From positions 1 to 64,000 of the forward strand of contig CAVTWS010000011.1 in assembly GCA_963738445.1 (NCBI GenBank): DNA of 64,000 bases. Direction: 5' to 3'. Made by a program: the position numbers and the translations under genes. Below are positions 56,801 through 64,000 of this stretch, piece after piece; the stretch's first letter is position 1; each line of letters starts with the position of its first letter. Source of the stretch: CAVTWS01 sp963738445 (GTDB taxonomy: Bacteria > Actinomycetota > Acidimicrobiia > Acidimicrobiales > SHLQ01). The notes beneath the pieces were generated by a model. The model did no database searches, had not been told where the DNA came from, and saw nothing but the letters and a program-made list of their open reading frames with translations.

Positions 56801-57401
56801 GCCCAGGTGGTCGACTACCAGGACGCGCGCCCGGGCCGAGCGGTACCTCGACCTCGTCGAGCGCGGCCGGCCGCGGCGACGACGCGGCGCACGACTGGGC
56901 GCTCACCCGGGCCGTCGCCGAGTCGTGGTTCAAGCTGCTCACCTACAAGGACGAGTACGAGGTCGCCCGGCTCCACCTGCAAGGTCGACTACGACCGCGT
57001 GGCCCGCGACCTCGGCATCGACGGGCCCGTACTCGGTCACCTACCACCTGCACCCGCCGGTGCTGCGCCGCCTCGGGCTGCAAGCAGAAGCTGCCGATGG
57101 GCGAGCCCTACGAGGTCGGCGTTCCGCGTGCTGCGGCCGCATGAAGCGGCTCCGGGGCACGCCGTTCGACCTGTTCGGCTGGGACCGCGACCGCCGGCTG
57201 GAGCGGGCGGTGATCGACGAGTACGAAGCGCTGGTGCGCGGCGCGCTCGGCGATCCATCGATCGACCACGACACGGTGGCGCGCCTGGCCTCGTCGCCGC
57301 AGGCCATCAAGGGGTACGGGGCCATCAAGGAGCAGGCCGTGGCGACCTGGCGGTCCGAGATCAACGTGGGCCGAACGAGAGATGAGGTGACGATCCCATG
57401 A
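53843..57401 (+). CDS. Fused indolepyruvate ferredoxin oxidoreductase-like protein (IorA-IorB type), many frame breaks
   Basis: Nearly 1,180 residues after repair, the usual size for the fused enzyme. The N-terminal pyrimidine-binding part has SGYPGSPLG, LHRPGLNEELAAATVWGSQM and VWYGKTPGLDRSGDV. A TPP-binding part follows (GVGCHGIMYFEARNAGMMRL), then a ferredoxin-like cluster CEGCGDCSTKSNC and TCLDGDCPSFVTL, and the gamma domain GIYFTGIGGTGVVTANRIIA. The C-terminus ends YGAIKEQAVATWRSEIN. It would oxidatively decarboxylate a 2-keto acid to an acyl-CoA with ferredoxin. Breaks are frequent; the extra base at 54269 turns CAA into CAA/CAG. A proline/alanine-rich linker near 55030-55120 is too damaged to read. 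Confidence 0.8.
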
Positions 57402-57799
57402 TGATCGACGACACGACCATGGCGTCCCTGTGCCGGCACTGGGAGCAGGGCTGGAACGGGCTCGACGTCGACACGATCATGGCGCCCTTCGCTCCCGGCA
57501 TCGTGTTCAGCTCCCCGGCGGTGCCGAAGTTCAGCGGCGATCCCGCGCAGCGGACCGTGGAGGGACGCGACGCCTTGCGGGCCTACGTCGTGGAGGCGCT
57601 GCGGCGGGCGGGCGACGTTCGCTACTCGATCGATGCGTCCTTCGCCGGCACCGACACCGTCGTGCTCGTGTACTCGTGTCACTTCCCCGACGGCACGACC
57701 CGCCCGGGTGCGGATCTCATGCGGCTCGGTCCCGACGGTTCGGTGGTGGAGTGGCGCTGCCACTACGCGTCGGACCCGACCCGCTGGCGCGACAACTGA
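57398..57799 (+). CDS. SnoaL-like (NTF2-fold) protein
   Basis: A 133-residue protein in a clean frame, flanked by ATGA and one-base overlaps. The cone-shaped NTF2 fold is suggested by LCRHWEQGWNGLDVDTIMAP, FAPGIVFSSPAVPKF, EGRDALRAYVVEALRRAG and PDGSVVEWRCHYASDP. Family members are isomerases, hydroxylases or binding proteins for small hydrophobic molecules. Its coupling to both neighbours suggests it works in the same catabolic route. Confidence 0.8.
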   Translation: MMIDDTTMASLCRHWEQGWNGLDVDTIMAPFAPGIVFSSPAVPKFSGDPAQRTVEGRDALRAYVVEALRRAGDVRYSIDASFAGTDTVVLVYSCHFPDGTTRPGADLMRLGPDGSVVEWRCHYASDPTRWRDN

Positions 57800-59474
57800 T
57801 GGCCGCCTCCGAGTACGACCTGGTGCTTCGTGGGGCCACCGTGATCGACGGGACCGGAGCTCCGGCGTCGGCGGGCCGACGTCGCGGTGCGACGGCGACC
57901 GGATCGTTGCCGTCGCCGCGCCGGGCGGCGTTCGACGTCGACCGCGGGCGAGGTGGTCGACCTCGACGGCCTCGTGCTGGCGCCCGGGCTTCATCGACAT
58001 CCACACCCACTACGACGCCCAGATCCTGTGGGACGGCGACCTCACGCCGTCGAGCTGGCACGGCGTCACCAGCGTGGTCATGGGCAACTGCGGCTTCGGC
58101 GTGGCGCCGACCCGGCCCGAGCACCGCGACATCATCGTGCGCACCTTCGAGAACGTCGAGGGCATGTCGATGGAGGCGCTCAACGAGGGCATCGACTGGT
58201 GCTTCGAGACGTTCCCCGAGTACCTCGCCGCCATCGACCAGCGGCCCAAGCGGCTCAACGTCGGCGCGTTCGTCGGCCACTCGACGCTGCGGCTGTTCGT
58301 GCTCGGCGGCGAGGAGCGGCCGGCCGACCGCCGACGAGATCGACGCGATGCAGCGGCCTCGTCCGCGAGGCGATGGAGGCGGGCGCCATCGGGTTCTCGA
58401 CGTCGCGCCAGCCCGCCCACCAGGGCGCGTTCGGCCGGCCGGTGCCGAGCCGGTTCGCCGAGGTCGACGAGGTCGTACGCGATCGCGTCGGTGCTCGGCG
58501 AGCTCGGCAAGGGCGTCGTGCGAGGTGTCGATCGGGCCCGGGCTGTTGGCTCGACCAGTTCTCCGAGCTGGCGGTGCGCAACGGCATCCCGGTCACCTGG
58601 ACCGCGCTGGTCGCCCGGGCCGACAAGCCCGGTGCCGCGCTGCGCACGGTCGAGCGCGGCGCGCGCGCTGCCCGGCGAGGTCTACCCGCAGATCGCCTGC
58701 CGGCCGATCGTGATGCAGATCGAGCCTGGCCGACCCGGTCCCGCTCGGCGAGATCGACGAGTGGAAGGAGGTGCTCGCCGCTGCCCGCGAGCGAGCGCGC
58801 CGACGCTCTACCGCGATGCCGTCGTGGCGCGACCGGGCCCGCCCGACGACGCTCGAGGCGTGGAGCCACCGCTGGTCGAAGGTCGAGCGTCGAGGAGACC
58901 GGCATCCACCACGACGCTGGTCGGCATCCCGCTCGACCGAGCTGGCGGCCGAGCGCGGCACGACGCCCTTCGACCTCATGCTCGACCTCGCCCTCGAGCG
59001 ACGACATGGCGACCCGCTTCCGGGTCGTGCATGGAGAACGACGGCGACGACGAGATCGGTGAGCTGCTCGCCGACAAGCGCACGCTCCTCGGCCTCTCCG
59101 ACGCCGGCGCCCACGCCAGCCAGCTCTGCGACGCCTGCTACTCGACCCACCTGCTCGGGCACTGGGTGCGCGAGCGCAAGGCGCTCTCGCTCGAGGACGC
59201 GGTCTGGCGCCTCACCGGCCATCCGCACCAGGCGTTCCGCATCGCCGACCGCGGCCTGGTGCAGGAGGGGTTCTACGCCGACCTCGTCGCCTTCGATCCC
59301 GACGACGGTCGGGATCGCACGCCGGTCGAGCGGGTCGACGACCAGCCCGGCGGCGCCGACCGGCTGGTCGTGCGCAGCACCGGCGTCGAGCACATGTGGG
59401 TCAACGGCGTCGCCACCCGACGCCACGGCGAGGAGGTGCCCGGCGTCGCCCCCGGCCACCTCCTCCGCGGCTGA
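57799..59474 (+). CDS. D-aminoacylase-like amidohydrolase, many frame breaks
   Basis: About 550 residues after repair. YDLVLRGATVIDGTGAP, FIDIHTHYDAQILWDGDLTP and SWHGVTSVVMGNCGFGVAPT (metal-binding HxH and Cys region) are typical of actinobacterial N-acyl-D-amino-acid deacylase relatives; MENDGDDEIGELLADKRTLL, GLSDAGAHASQLCDACYSTH and LVQEGFYADLVAFDPDD follow. The longest good stretch is 57985-58320. Breaks resemble those of the neighbouring genes, for example after GGG near 57990. Such proteins are common near lipid-degradation genes but their substrates are mostly unknown. Confidence 0.8.
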
Positions 59475-59561
59475 CCCCGACGGTCCCCGCGCCGCGGGCG
59501 GGGCAGGGCGGGCCGGGCCGCCGGCGGGCGTGGCGCGGCGCACCTACACGTTGGTAGTTCG

Positions 59562-59648
59562 TTCACCTTGCTCAGAATCGGCGAGCGTGACGGCCGAGTT
59601 CCAGACAATGGGCGCGCCCACGCCCGCGCCATTGCTGAGCAAGGTGAA
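59562..59648. terminator. 14-base perfect inverted repeat with nested hairpin between convergent genes
   Basis: TTCACCTTGCTCAG (59562-59575) is exactly complementary to CTGAGCAAGGTGAA (59635-59648). Inside, CAATGG (59606-59611) pairs with CCATTG (59629-59634), extended by CGCG pairs past one bulged G, and abuts the right outer arm. The gap 59475-59688 lies between two convergent genes, so a bidirectional terminator is the simplest reading; the long asymmetric left loop (30 bases) is unusual for one. Confidence 0.6.
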
Positions 59649-59688
59649 TGATCGGGATGCACCTGGGCGACGGCGCGCACTCGCTCGG

Positions 59689-60819
59689 CTAGGAGGCGAC
59701 GGCCGCCGGCGACACGTCGTACGACACGCCGATGTCGCCGCCGACGTCGTGGCGCTGGAGCTCGGGAAGCACCTCGGCGGCGAAGAGCTCGAAGGACGCC
59801 CGCGCCTCGTCGGGCGACATGCCGCCGAAGCGAGAGCGGGCACCACGAGCCCGCCGGCGTCGGTGCGCCTCGACGTAGTCGAGCAGCTTCTCGGTGACCT
59901 GCTCGGGCGTGCCCCACACCTGGAGGTCGGCGAGGAACCCGTTGAACTGCGTCGAGGCCGTGCTTGTCGATGTTGTTGGCCAGGCCGCCGTAGTACTCGT
60001 AGCCCTCGATGTCGGCGAAGCCGACGTTGTCGAACTCGTAGTGCTCGACCGTCGACTGGGCCCAGCGCTGCAGGTACACCTCGCGGATCCGCTGCGACCT
60101 CGGCCGGGTCCTTGCTCACGCCGGCCACGATGACGAGGATCGGCTTCGGCGCCTCGGCGCCGTTGAGCTCAGGAAGCGCTGGCGGTACGCGGCCAGCTCC
60201 GCTTCGGCGGTCTCCCACGGCTTCTGGGCGATCACCATCAGCCCGACGCCCAGCCGGGCCATGAGCTCCATCGACTCCGGCGAGACCGCCGAGGCGAACG
60301 TGCGGCCCTTGAAGCTGCGCCAGCGGCGCCGGGCGGATCTCCACTGCGCGGCTGCTGGTAGAGCTCGCCGTCGTACTCGATGACGCCCGGTCTCGAGCGC
60401 CTCGAGGATGGCCTCGGTGTACTCCTGTGAACCGACGGCGGGACTCGCCCATCTGGCACCCGGAACCCGTCGAACTCGATCCGGCCCAGCCCGCGGCCGA
60501 GACCGAGGATGGCCCGGCCGCCGGACAGGTGGTCGAGCACCGAGAAGATTCTCGGCCACTCGGACCGGGTCGTGCCACGGCAGCACCGTGACGAACGTGC
60601 CGAGCTTGACCGTCGTGGTCTGCCGCGGCGACCCACGACAGCACCATCGACTGCTGCGACGTGAGCTGGTAGTCGGTGAAGTGGTGCTCGGAGACCCAGA
60701 CCGAGTCGAAGCCGACGGACTCGGCACGCGCCGCCGAGCTCGAGGTCGAGCTTCATCACCTCGGCGTCGCTCACCCGGCGGTCGAGGTTGGCGAACTGGA
60801 GTCCGATCCCTACGTGCAT
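59689..60819 (-). CDS. LLM class flavin-dependent oxidoreductase, several frame breaks
   Basis: About 370 residues after repair, from ATG 60819. MHVGIGLQFANLDRRVSDAE is the luciferase-like first strand; SVLDHLSGGRAILGLGRGLG, RIEFDGFRVP, SVSPESMELMA-like AVSPESMELMARLGVGLMVI and LADLQVWGTPEQVTEKLLDY follow. GMSPDEARASFELFAAEVLP is the normal C-terminus. These enzymes use FMNH2 or F420H2 for monooxygenation or hydride transfer. It is last in a minus-strand operon of OB-fold protein, thiolase, SDR and LLM enzyme, so it may act on the same CoA-linked or free substrate. Confidence 0.8.
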
Positions 60820-60860
60820 GAGCGTTTACTTACCACACTTCCGGCGTCCTGACGAGTGGA

Positions 60861-61717
60861 TCACGGCGTCGTCCCGGGGTCGGGGACCGCCCGCAGGTGC
60901 GGCGCCATCATCAGCGGCGTCACGGTCAGCACGCCGGACTCGACCGGAAGGACCGCGCCGGTGATCCAGCGGGCCTCGTCGCTGGCCAGGAAGCCGACCG
61001 CGTGACCGACGTCCCAACCCGTGCCGGGCGTGCCGAGCAGGCCGGCCTCCGCCCGCATCGTGTCCATGAAGTCGGCCCGGGGCGCCGGGCTGCTGACACC
61101 GAGTGCACCATCGGCGTCGTGATGTGGCCCGGGGCGATGGCGTTGACCCGGATGCCCTGGCGGCCGTGCGAGTAGGCCATGTCGACGGTCATCGCGAGCA
61201 GCGCGCCCTTGGCCGCCGAGTAGGCGACGGTGCCGTCGCCGCGCAGCGGCCGAGATCGACGAGATGTTGACGATCGAGCCGCCGCCCCTGGCCGGCCATG
61301 ACCGGGACGGCGTACTTCGACGCGAGGAAGGCGGTGCGCAGGTTGATGTCGAGGGCCCGGTCCCAGGCCTCCTCGGTGGTGTCGACCACGGTGCCGACGC
61401 GGCCAGGCCGATGTTGTTGACGAGGATGTCGACGGTGCCGAAGGCGTCGACCGCGGCCTGCACCATGGCCTCGCACTCGCTCGGCCTTCGTGCAGTCGGC
61501 GGCGAAGACCGACGCACGGCCGCCCTCGGCCTCGATCAGTCTGCCTGCGTCTCCTCGGCCCGCTCGGGGTAGAGGTCGACGCAGCAGCACGCTCGCCCCT
61601 TCCCGGGCCGAGCACGATGGCCGACGCCTTCCCGGTGCCGATCCCGGGGCCGGGCGTCGACCCCGCGCCCGTGACGATGGCGACCTTGCCCTCGACCCGA
61701 CCTGCTCGTTCCATCAT
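60861..61717 (-). CDS. SDR family oxidoreductase, several frame breaks
   Basis: About 280 residues after repair. GKVAIVTGAGSTPGPGIGTG is the NAD(P)-binding Gly motif with an unusual SxPGPGIG insertion seen in some actinobacterial SDRs; FGTVDILVNNIGLAA is the NNxG motif; VNISSISA and a Tyr-x3-Lys region (YSAAKGALLAM) hold the catalytic residues. AEAGLLGTPGTGWDVGHAVG and WITGAVLPVESGVLTVTP close it. GAGAGGAGA-like purines (GGAG) precede the ATG at 61717. It overlaps the thiolase stop (ATGATG) and would reduce or oxidise a hydroxy- or ketoacyl intermediate. Confidence 0.8.
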
Positions 61718-62945
61718 CGGCTCTCCTCTCTCGTCACGTTCGATGCGTCACCGGTCAGCAGGGCGGCGCCGGCCTCGTAGCCGCCCACGTTGCGTCACCG
61801 CCGCCACCTCGGCGCCGGCCACCTGCCGCTCGCCGGCCTCGCCTCGCAGCTGGCGCACGGCCTCGGCGGTGTGGCCGAACGCGGCGTGGAGCCGGCCGCC
61901 CGAGAGCTGGCCGCCCCAGGTGTTGAGCGGGAGCTCGCCGTCGAGGGCGATGCGGCTCGCCGCCCTCGACGAACGCCGCCCGCCTCGCCGACGCCCGCAG
62001 AAGCCCATGCGCCTCGAGCCACCAGACGACCTCGATGGTGAAGCCGTCGTAGAGCTGGGCCACGTCGACGTCGGCGGGCCGCAGGTCGGTGCGGGCCCAC
62101 ATCGCCGTCGGCGGTCGCGTAGCCGACCCGGCGTCATGTCCTCCCACTGATCCCACGACGGGCGGCCGTCGATCGACGCCGGCCATGGCCTCGATGCGCA
62201 CCGGCGCCCGCAGGTCGGGCGCGCGTCTCGGCGGCCGACACGACGATCGCGGTGGCGCCGTCGACCGGGACGTCGCAGTCGTAGAGGCACATCGGCGTCG
62301 AGATCATCCGGGCGGCGAGGTAGTCGTCGATGGTCGAGCGGGTCGCGGTAGACGGCGTCGGGGTTGCAGCGCCGGCGTGGGCCCGCTGGGTGACCGGGAT
62401 CCACGCCGAGCTGCTCGCGGGTGACGCCGAACTCGTGCAGGTACCGGGTGGCGTACGGCGCGACCTGCACGACCGGCGACAGCATGCCGACCGGGAGCAG
62501 CCACGCGAGCGGGCCCTCGGCGACGGGCTTGGTCGACCCGTAGGCCGGGCGGCCGCCGGCGGCGCGGGCGGCGCTGCCCTCCTTGACCGTGCGGCAGATC
62601 ACCGACGTGGCGGGCCTGGCCGGTGGCCACCGCCATGGCCGGTCCGTAGAACGGCAGGCTCATGCCCTCGACCTGTCCCTGCCGCCACGTCGTGCGTGAG
62701 CCGCAGGGCGTCCTGGACCTCGTAGAGGTTCGCCGTCGGCGTAGCCCGGCACGTTGGCCACGCCGCCGCCGGGGAACATGGCCAGGCCGTCGATGTCGTC
62801 GAGGGTGAGGCCGGCGTCGGCGACCGCGGCCTCGATGGCGTCGAGCGTGAGCTGGAACCCGGAGCGGTCGACCTGGCGGCCGATCGCCGACTGGCCGACC
62901 CCGGAGATGACCGCGCGCCGCTCGAACAGATCGAGGCCCCGGCAT
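61714..62945 (-). CDS. Thiolase-like lipid-transfer protein, many frame breaks
   Basis: About 400 residues after repair, starting at ATG 62945 (or GTG 62948) right at the stop of the OB-fold gene. The pieces read RRAVISGVGQSAIGRQ, AAVADAGLTLDDIDGLAMFP, GGRPAYGSTKPVAEGPLAWL, VAQLYDGFTIEVVWWLEA and LPLNTWGGQLSGGRLHAAFG, ending EAGAALLTGDASNVTRE. It is parallel to the thiolase part of the fused protein at 47224 and probably forms a complex with the OB-fold subunit upstream. It would cleave or form a C-C bond on a CoA ester. The next gene overlaps by four bases. Confidence 0.77.
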
Positions 62946-63371
62946 CACGATCGCGGCCAGCGAAGCTCGGGATCGGCGAAGCCGTCGGGGCCGGGCTCGA
63001 AGCCGATCTCGCACCTCCATGCCGATCCGCATCGGCGGGCTCGCGCCCCGGAACCGGCCCACGACCCGCACGCCCGGATGGCTCGGCGAACTCGACGAGC
63101 ACGATCGCGTACGGCACCTCGAGGTCGGGCAGCCACCGCTGGTGGTTCACCGTGAAGCTGTAGACGTGGCCGGGCCCGGTGATCTCGCTCGGCCACGATC
63201 GATCGGCCGCGACAGGTGCGGCAGATGCCCCGCGGCGGGAACTGCGACGGCGCGCCGCACGTCGTGCAGTGCTCGACGAGGAGGCGGCCTTCGGCGGCGG
63301 CGTCCCAGAACGCCTCGGGTCTCCTCGGTGACCGCCGGAGGGATCCCTGCCGCATCGGGAAGAAAGTACAC
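62945..63371 (-). CDS. OB-fold (DUF35) zinc-ribbon protein, several frame breaks
   Basis: About 140 residues. TEETRAFWDAAAEGRLLVEH and CTTCGAPSQFPPRGICRTC form the helical hairpin and zinc ribbon of DUF35; NHQRWLPDLEVPYAIVLVEF, RIGMEV and EIGFEPGPDGFADPELRW the OB-fold. It ends in TGATG, coupling it to the thiolase. GTG 63371 is preferred as start; the open frame continues to ATG 63407, which would collide with the start of the divergent oxidoreductase. DUF35 partners are needed for activity of Ltp-type thiolases/aldolases. Confidence 0.75.
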
Positions 63372-63405
63372 GCTCGCATCATCGTGAGTGTACGTCTCGA
63401 CTCCC

Positions 63406-64000
63406 ATGTCGCTGGGGATCGGATCGTGCTGGGCGCGGCGGCCCTCCCCGAGCCGGAACGGGACTGGCTGGCGGCCGTCGAGCAGCCTGCCGATCGAGTC
63501 GGTCTGGCAGGGCGGCCACGTCCTGCCTCGCCACCGGAACCGGCGAGGCCATCACCCGCCTGGCGCTGATGACGGCGTGGACCGAGCGGGTCCGGGTCGG
63601 CACCGCGATCCTGCTGCTGCCGCTCTACCACCCGGTGATCGTGGCCAAGCAGCTCGCCGACCTCGACGCCCGCTCCGGCGGTCGGGTCTCGGTGGGCGTC
63701 GGGGTCGGGCGGCGAGTTCCCCGCAGGAGTTCGAGGCGGTCGGCGTGCCCGTGTCGCCGAGCGGGGCGCGCCGCACCGACGAGGCGATGGACGTGCTGCG
63801 GGCCCTGTGGACCGGGCGAGCCGGTCACCCACCACGGCCGGTTCTTCGACCTCGACGGCGTCGACCCTCCGTGCCGGTGCAGCCGCGACGCCCGCCGGGT
63901 CGGCCCGGCGGACCACCGCATCGTCGTGTCGGGCCGCAAGGAGCCGGCCATGCGCCGCGCCGCCCGCCTCGGCGACGGCTGGATGCCCTACCTCGTCTCG
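63406..64000 (+). CDS. LLM class flavin-dependent oxidoreductase, 3' end outside the window, frame broken
   Basis: About 200 residues are present. From ATG 63406 the first strand reads MSLGIG; after breaks, AAALPEPERDWLAAVEQ, VWQGGHVLPRH, TGEAITRLALMTAWTERVRV, GTAILLLPLYHPVIVAKQLA and DLDARSGGRVSVGVGVG follow, then HHGRFFDLDGV and SGRKEPAMRRAARLGDGWMP. These are classic for F420- or FMN-dependent luciferase-like enzymes. The gene is divergent from the OB-fold/thiolase operon and may share its control region. Confidence 0.78.
   Translation, partial: MSLGIGSCWARRPSPSRNGTGWRPSSSLPIESVWQGGHVLPRHRNRRGHHPPGADDGVDRAGPGRHRDPAAAALPPGDRGQAARRPRRPLRRSGLGGRRGRAASSPQEFEAVGVPVSPSGARRTDEAMDVLRALWTGRAGHPPRPVLRPRRRRPSVPVQPRRPPGRPGGPPHRRVGPQGAGHAPRRPPRRRLDALPRL

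Larger units (their letters stand above)
52566..63900. other. Zone of dense single-base indels
   Basis: All genes here except 57398-57799 are broken every few tens to few hundreds of bases, mostly by one extra base directly after a codon third position. Clear examples where the extra base is a synonymous alternative are 53424 (CGG then T), 53939 (CTC then A) and 54269 (CAA then G). Protein similarity continues on both sides of each break. The neighbouring stretch 48990-52560 is free of them. Confidence 0.75.

Noticed and set aside
58771..60264. Long plus-strand frame of 497 residues
   Set aside because: It joins the wrong frame of the amidohydrolase to the antisense of the flavin oxidoreductase across the inverted repeat; no family features.
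45566..63400. A block of decaying pseudogenes
   Set aside because: Apart from single-base indels the proteins are well conserved, there are no large deletions or mobile elements, and stop overlaps between genes are preserved.
444..63900. Programmed ribosomal frameshifting or a frameshift-tolerant genetic system
   Set aside because: The sites share no slippery motif, differ in base and context, include losses as well as gains, and cluster by region; merged alleles or sequencing errors explain them better.

Overview
The window is GC-rich DNA with many GTG starts, dense 4-base gene overlaps and C/G-ending codons. Together with the gene families in the right half (OB-fold/thiolase pairs, LLM-class flavin oxidoreductases, P450, acyl-CoA ligase, IorAB-like fusion) this points to an actinomycete, plausibly of the Acidimicrobiia type; the class-level guess is weak. 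No tRNA, rRNA, CRISPR array, insertion sequence or origin was seen.

Bases 1-43566 are one large surface-glycan locus made of strand-switching, tightly coupled modules. (1) + strand 1-12427: the end of a PglF/CapD-type dehydratase, a Wzz-type chain-length/tyrosine kinase, a methyltransferase, five glycosyltransferases, a CgeB-like transferase, a Wzy-like polymerase and a bi-domain oxidoreductase. (2) - strand 16997-12436: two asparagine-synthase-type amidotransferases around a methyltransferase. (3) + strand 17109-25822: a PLP aminotransferase, an ABC polysaccharide exporter, a UDP-GlcNAc 2-epimerase type enzyme, a third amidotransferase and two glycosyltransferases. (4) - strand 28958-25809: a fourth amidotransferase and a glycosyltransferase. 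(5) + strand 29018-31329: PglC-like initiating sugar transferase, formyltransferase, PIG-L deacetylase. (6) - strand 37671-31379: heparinase-like protein, glycosyltransferase, ATP-grasp ligase, methyltransferase, PLP aminotransferase. (7) + strand 37743-43566: a dehydrogenase-acetyltransferase fusion, PLP aminotransferase, acyltransferase-3/SGNH protein and sugar epimerase. The enzyme set suggests a glycan with 4-amino and 2,3-diamino sugars, probably uronic acids, decorated by acetyl, formyl, methyl and amide groups. Most modules start at a TANNNT box 6-9 bases before the start codon, suggesting leaderless transcripts, and continue by ATGA/GTGA coupling.

Bases 43685-45499 hold a secreted acidic protein with two copies of a roughly 85-residue domain and a nitroreductase. 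Bases 45566-64000 look catabolic: amidohydrolases, two OB-fold/thiolase systems (one fused, one split), acyl-CoA ligase, P450, EthD-domain protein, a fused indolepyruvate:ferredoxin oxidoreductase-like enzyme, SnoaL-like protein, SDR and two LLM-class oxidoreductases, the last cut by the window end.

Many genes carry single-base indels that break the frame although homology continues across them. They are sparse in the glycan locus and dense at 45.6-46.7 kb and 52.6-63.9 kb. Many of the extra bases lie directly after a codon third base and would be a synonymous alternative for it, which suggests merged alleles in the assembly rather than real pseudogenes. Coordinates of such genes are given end to end as they would read after repair.
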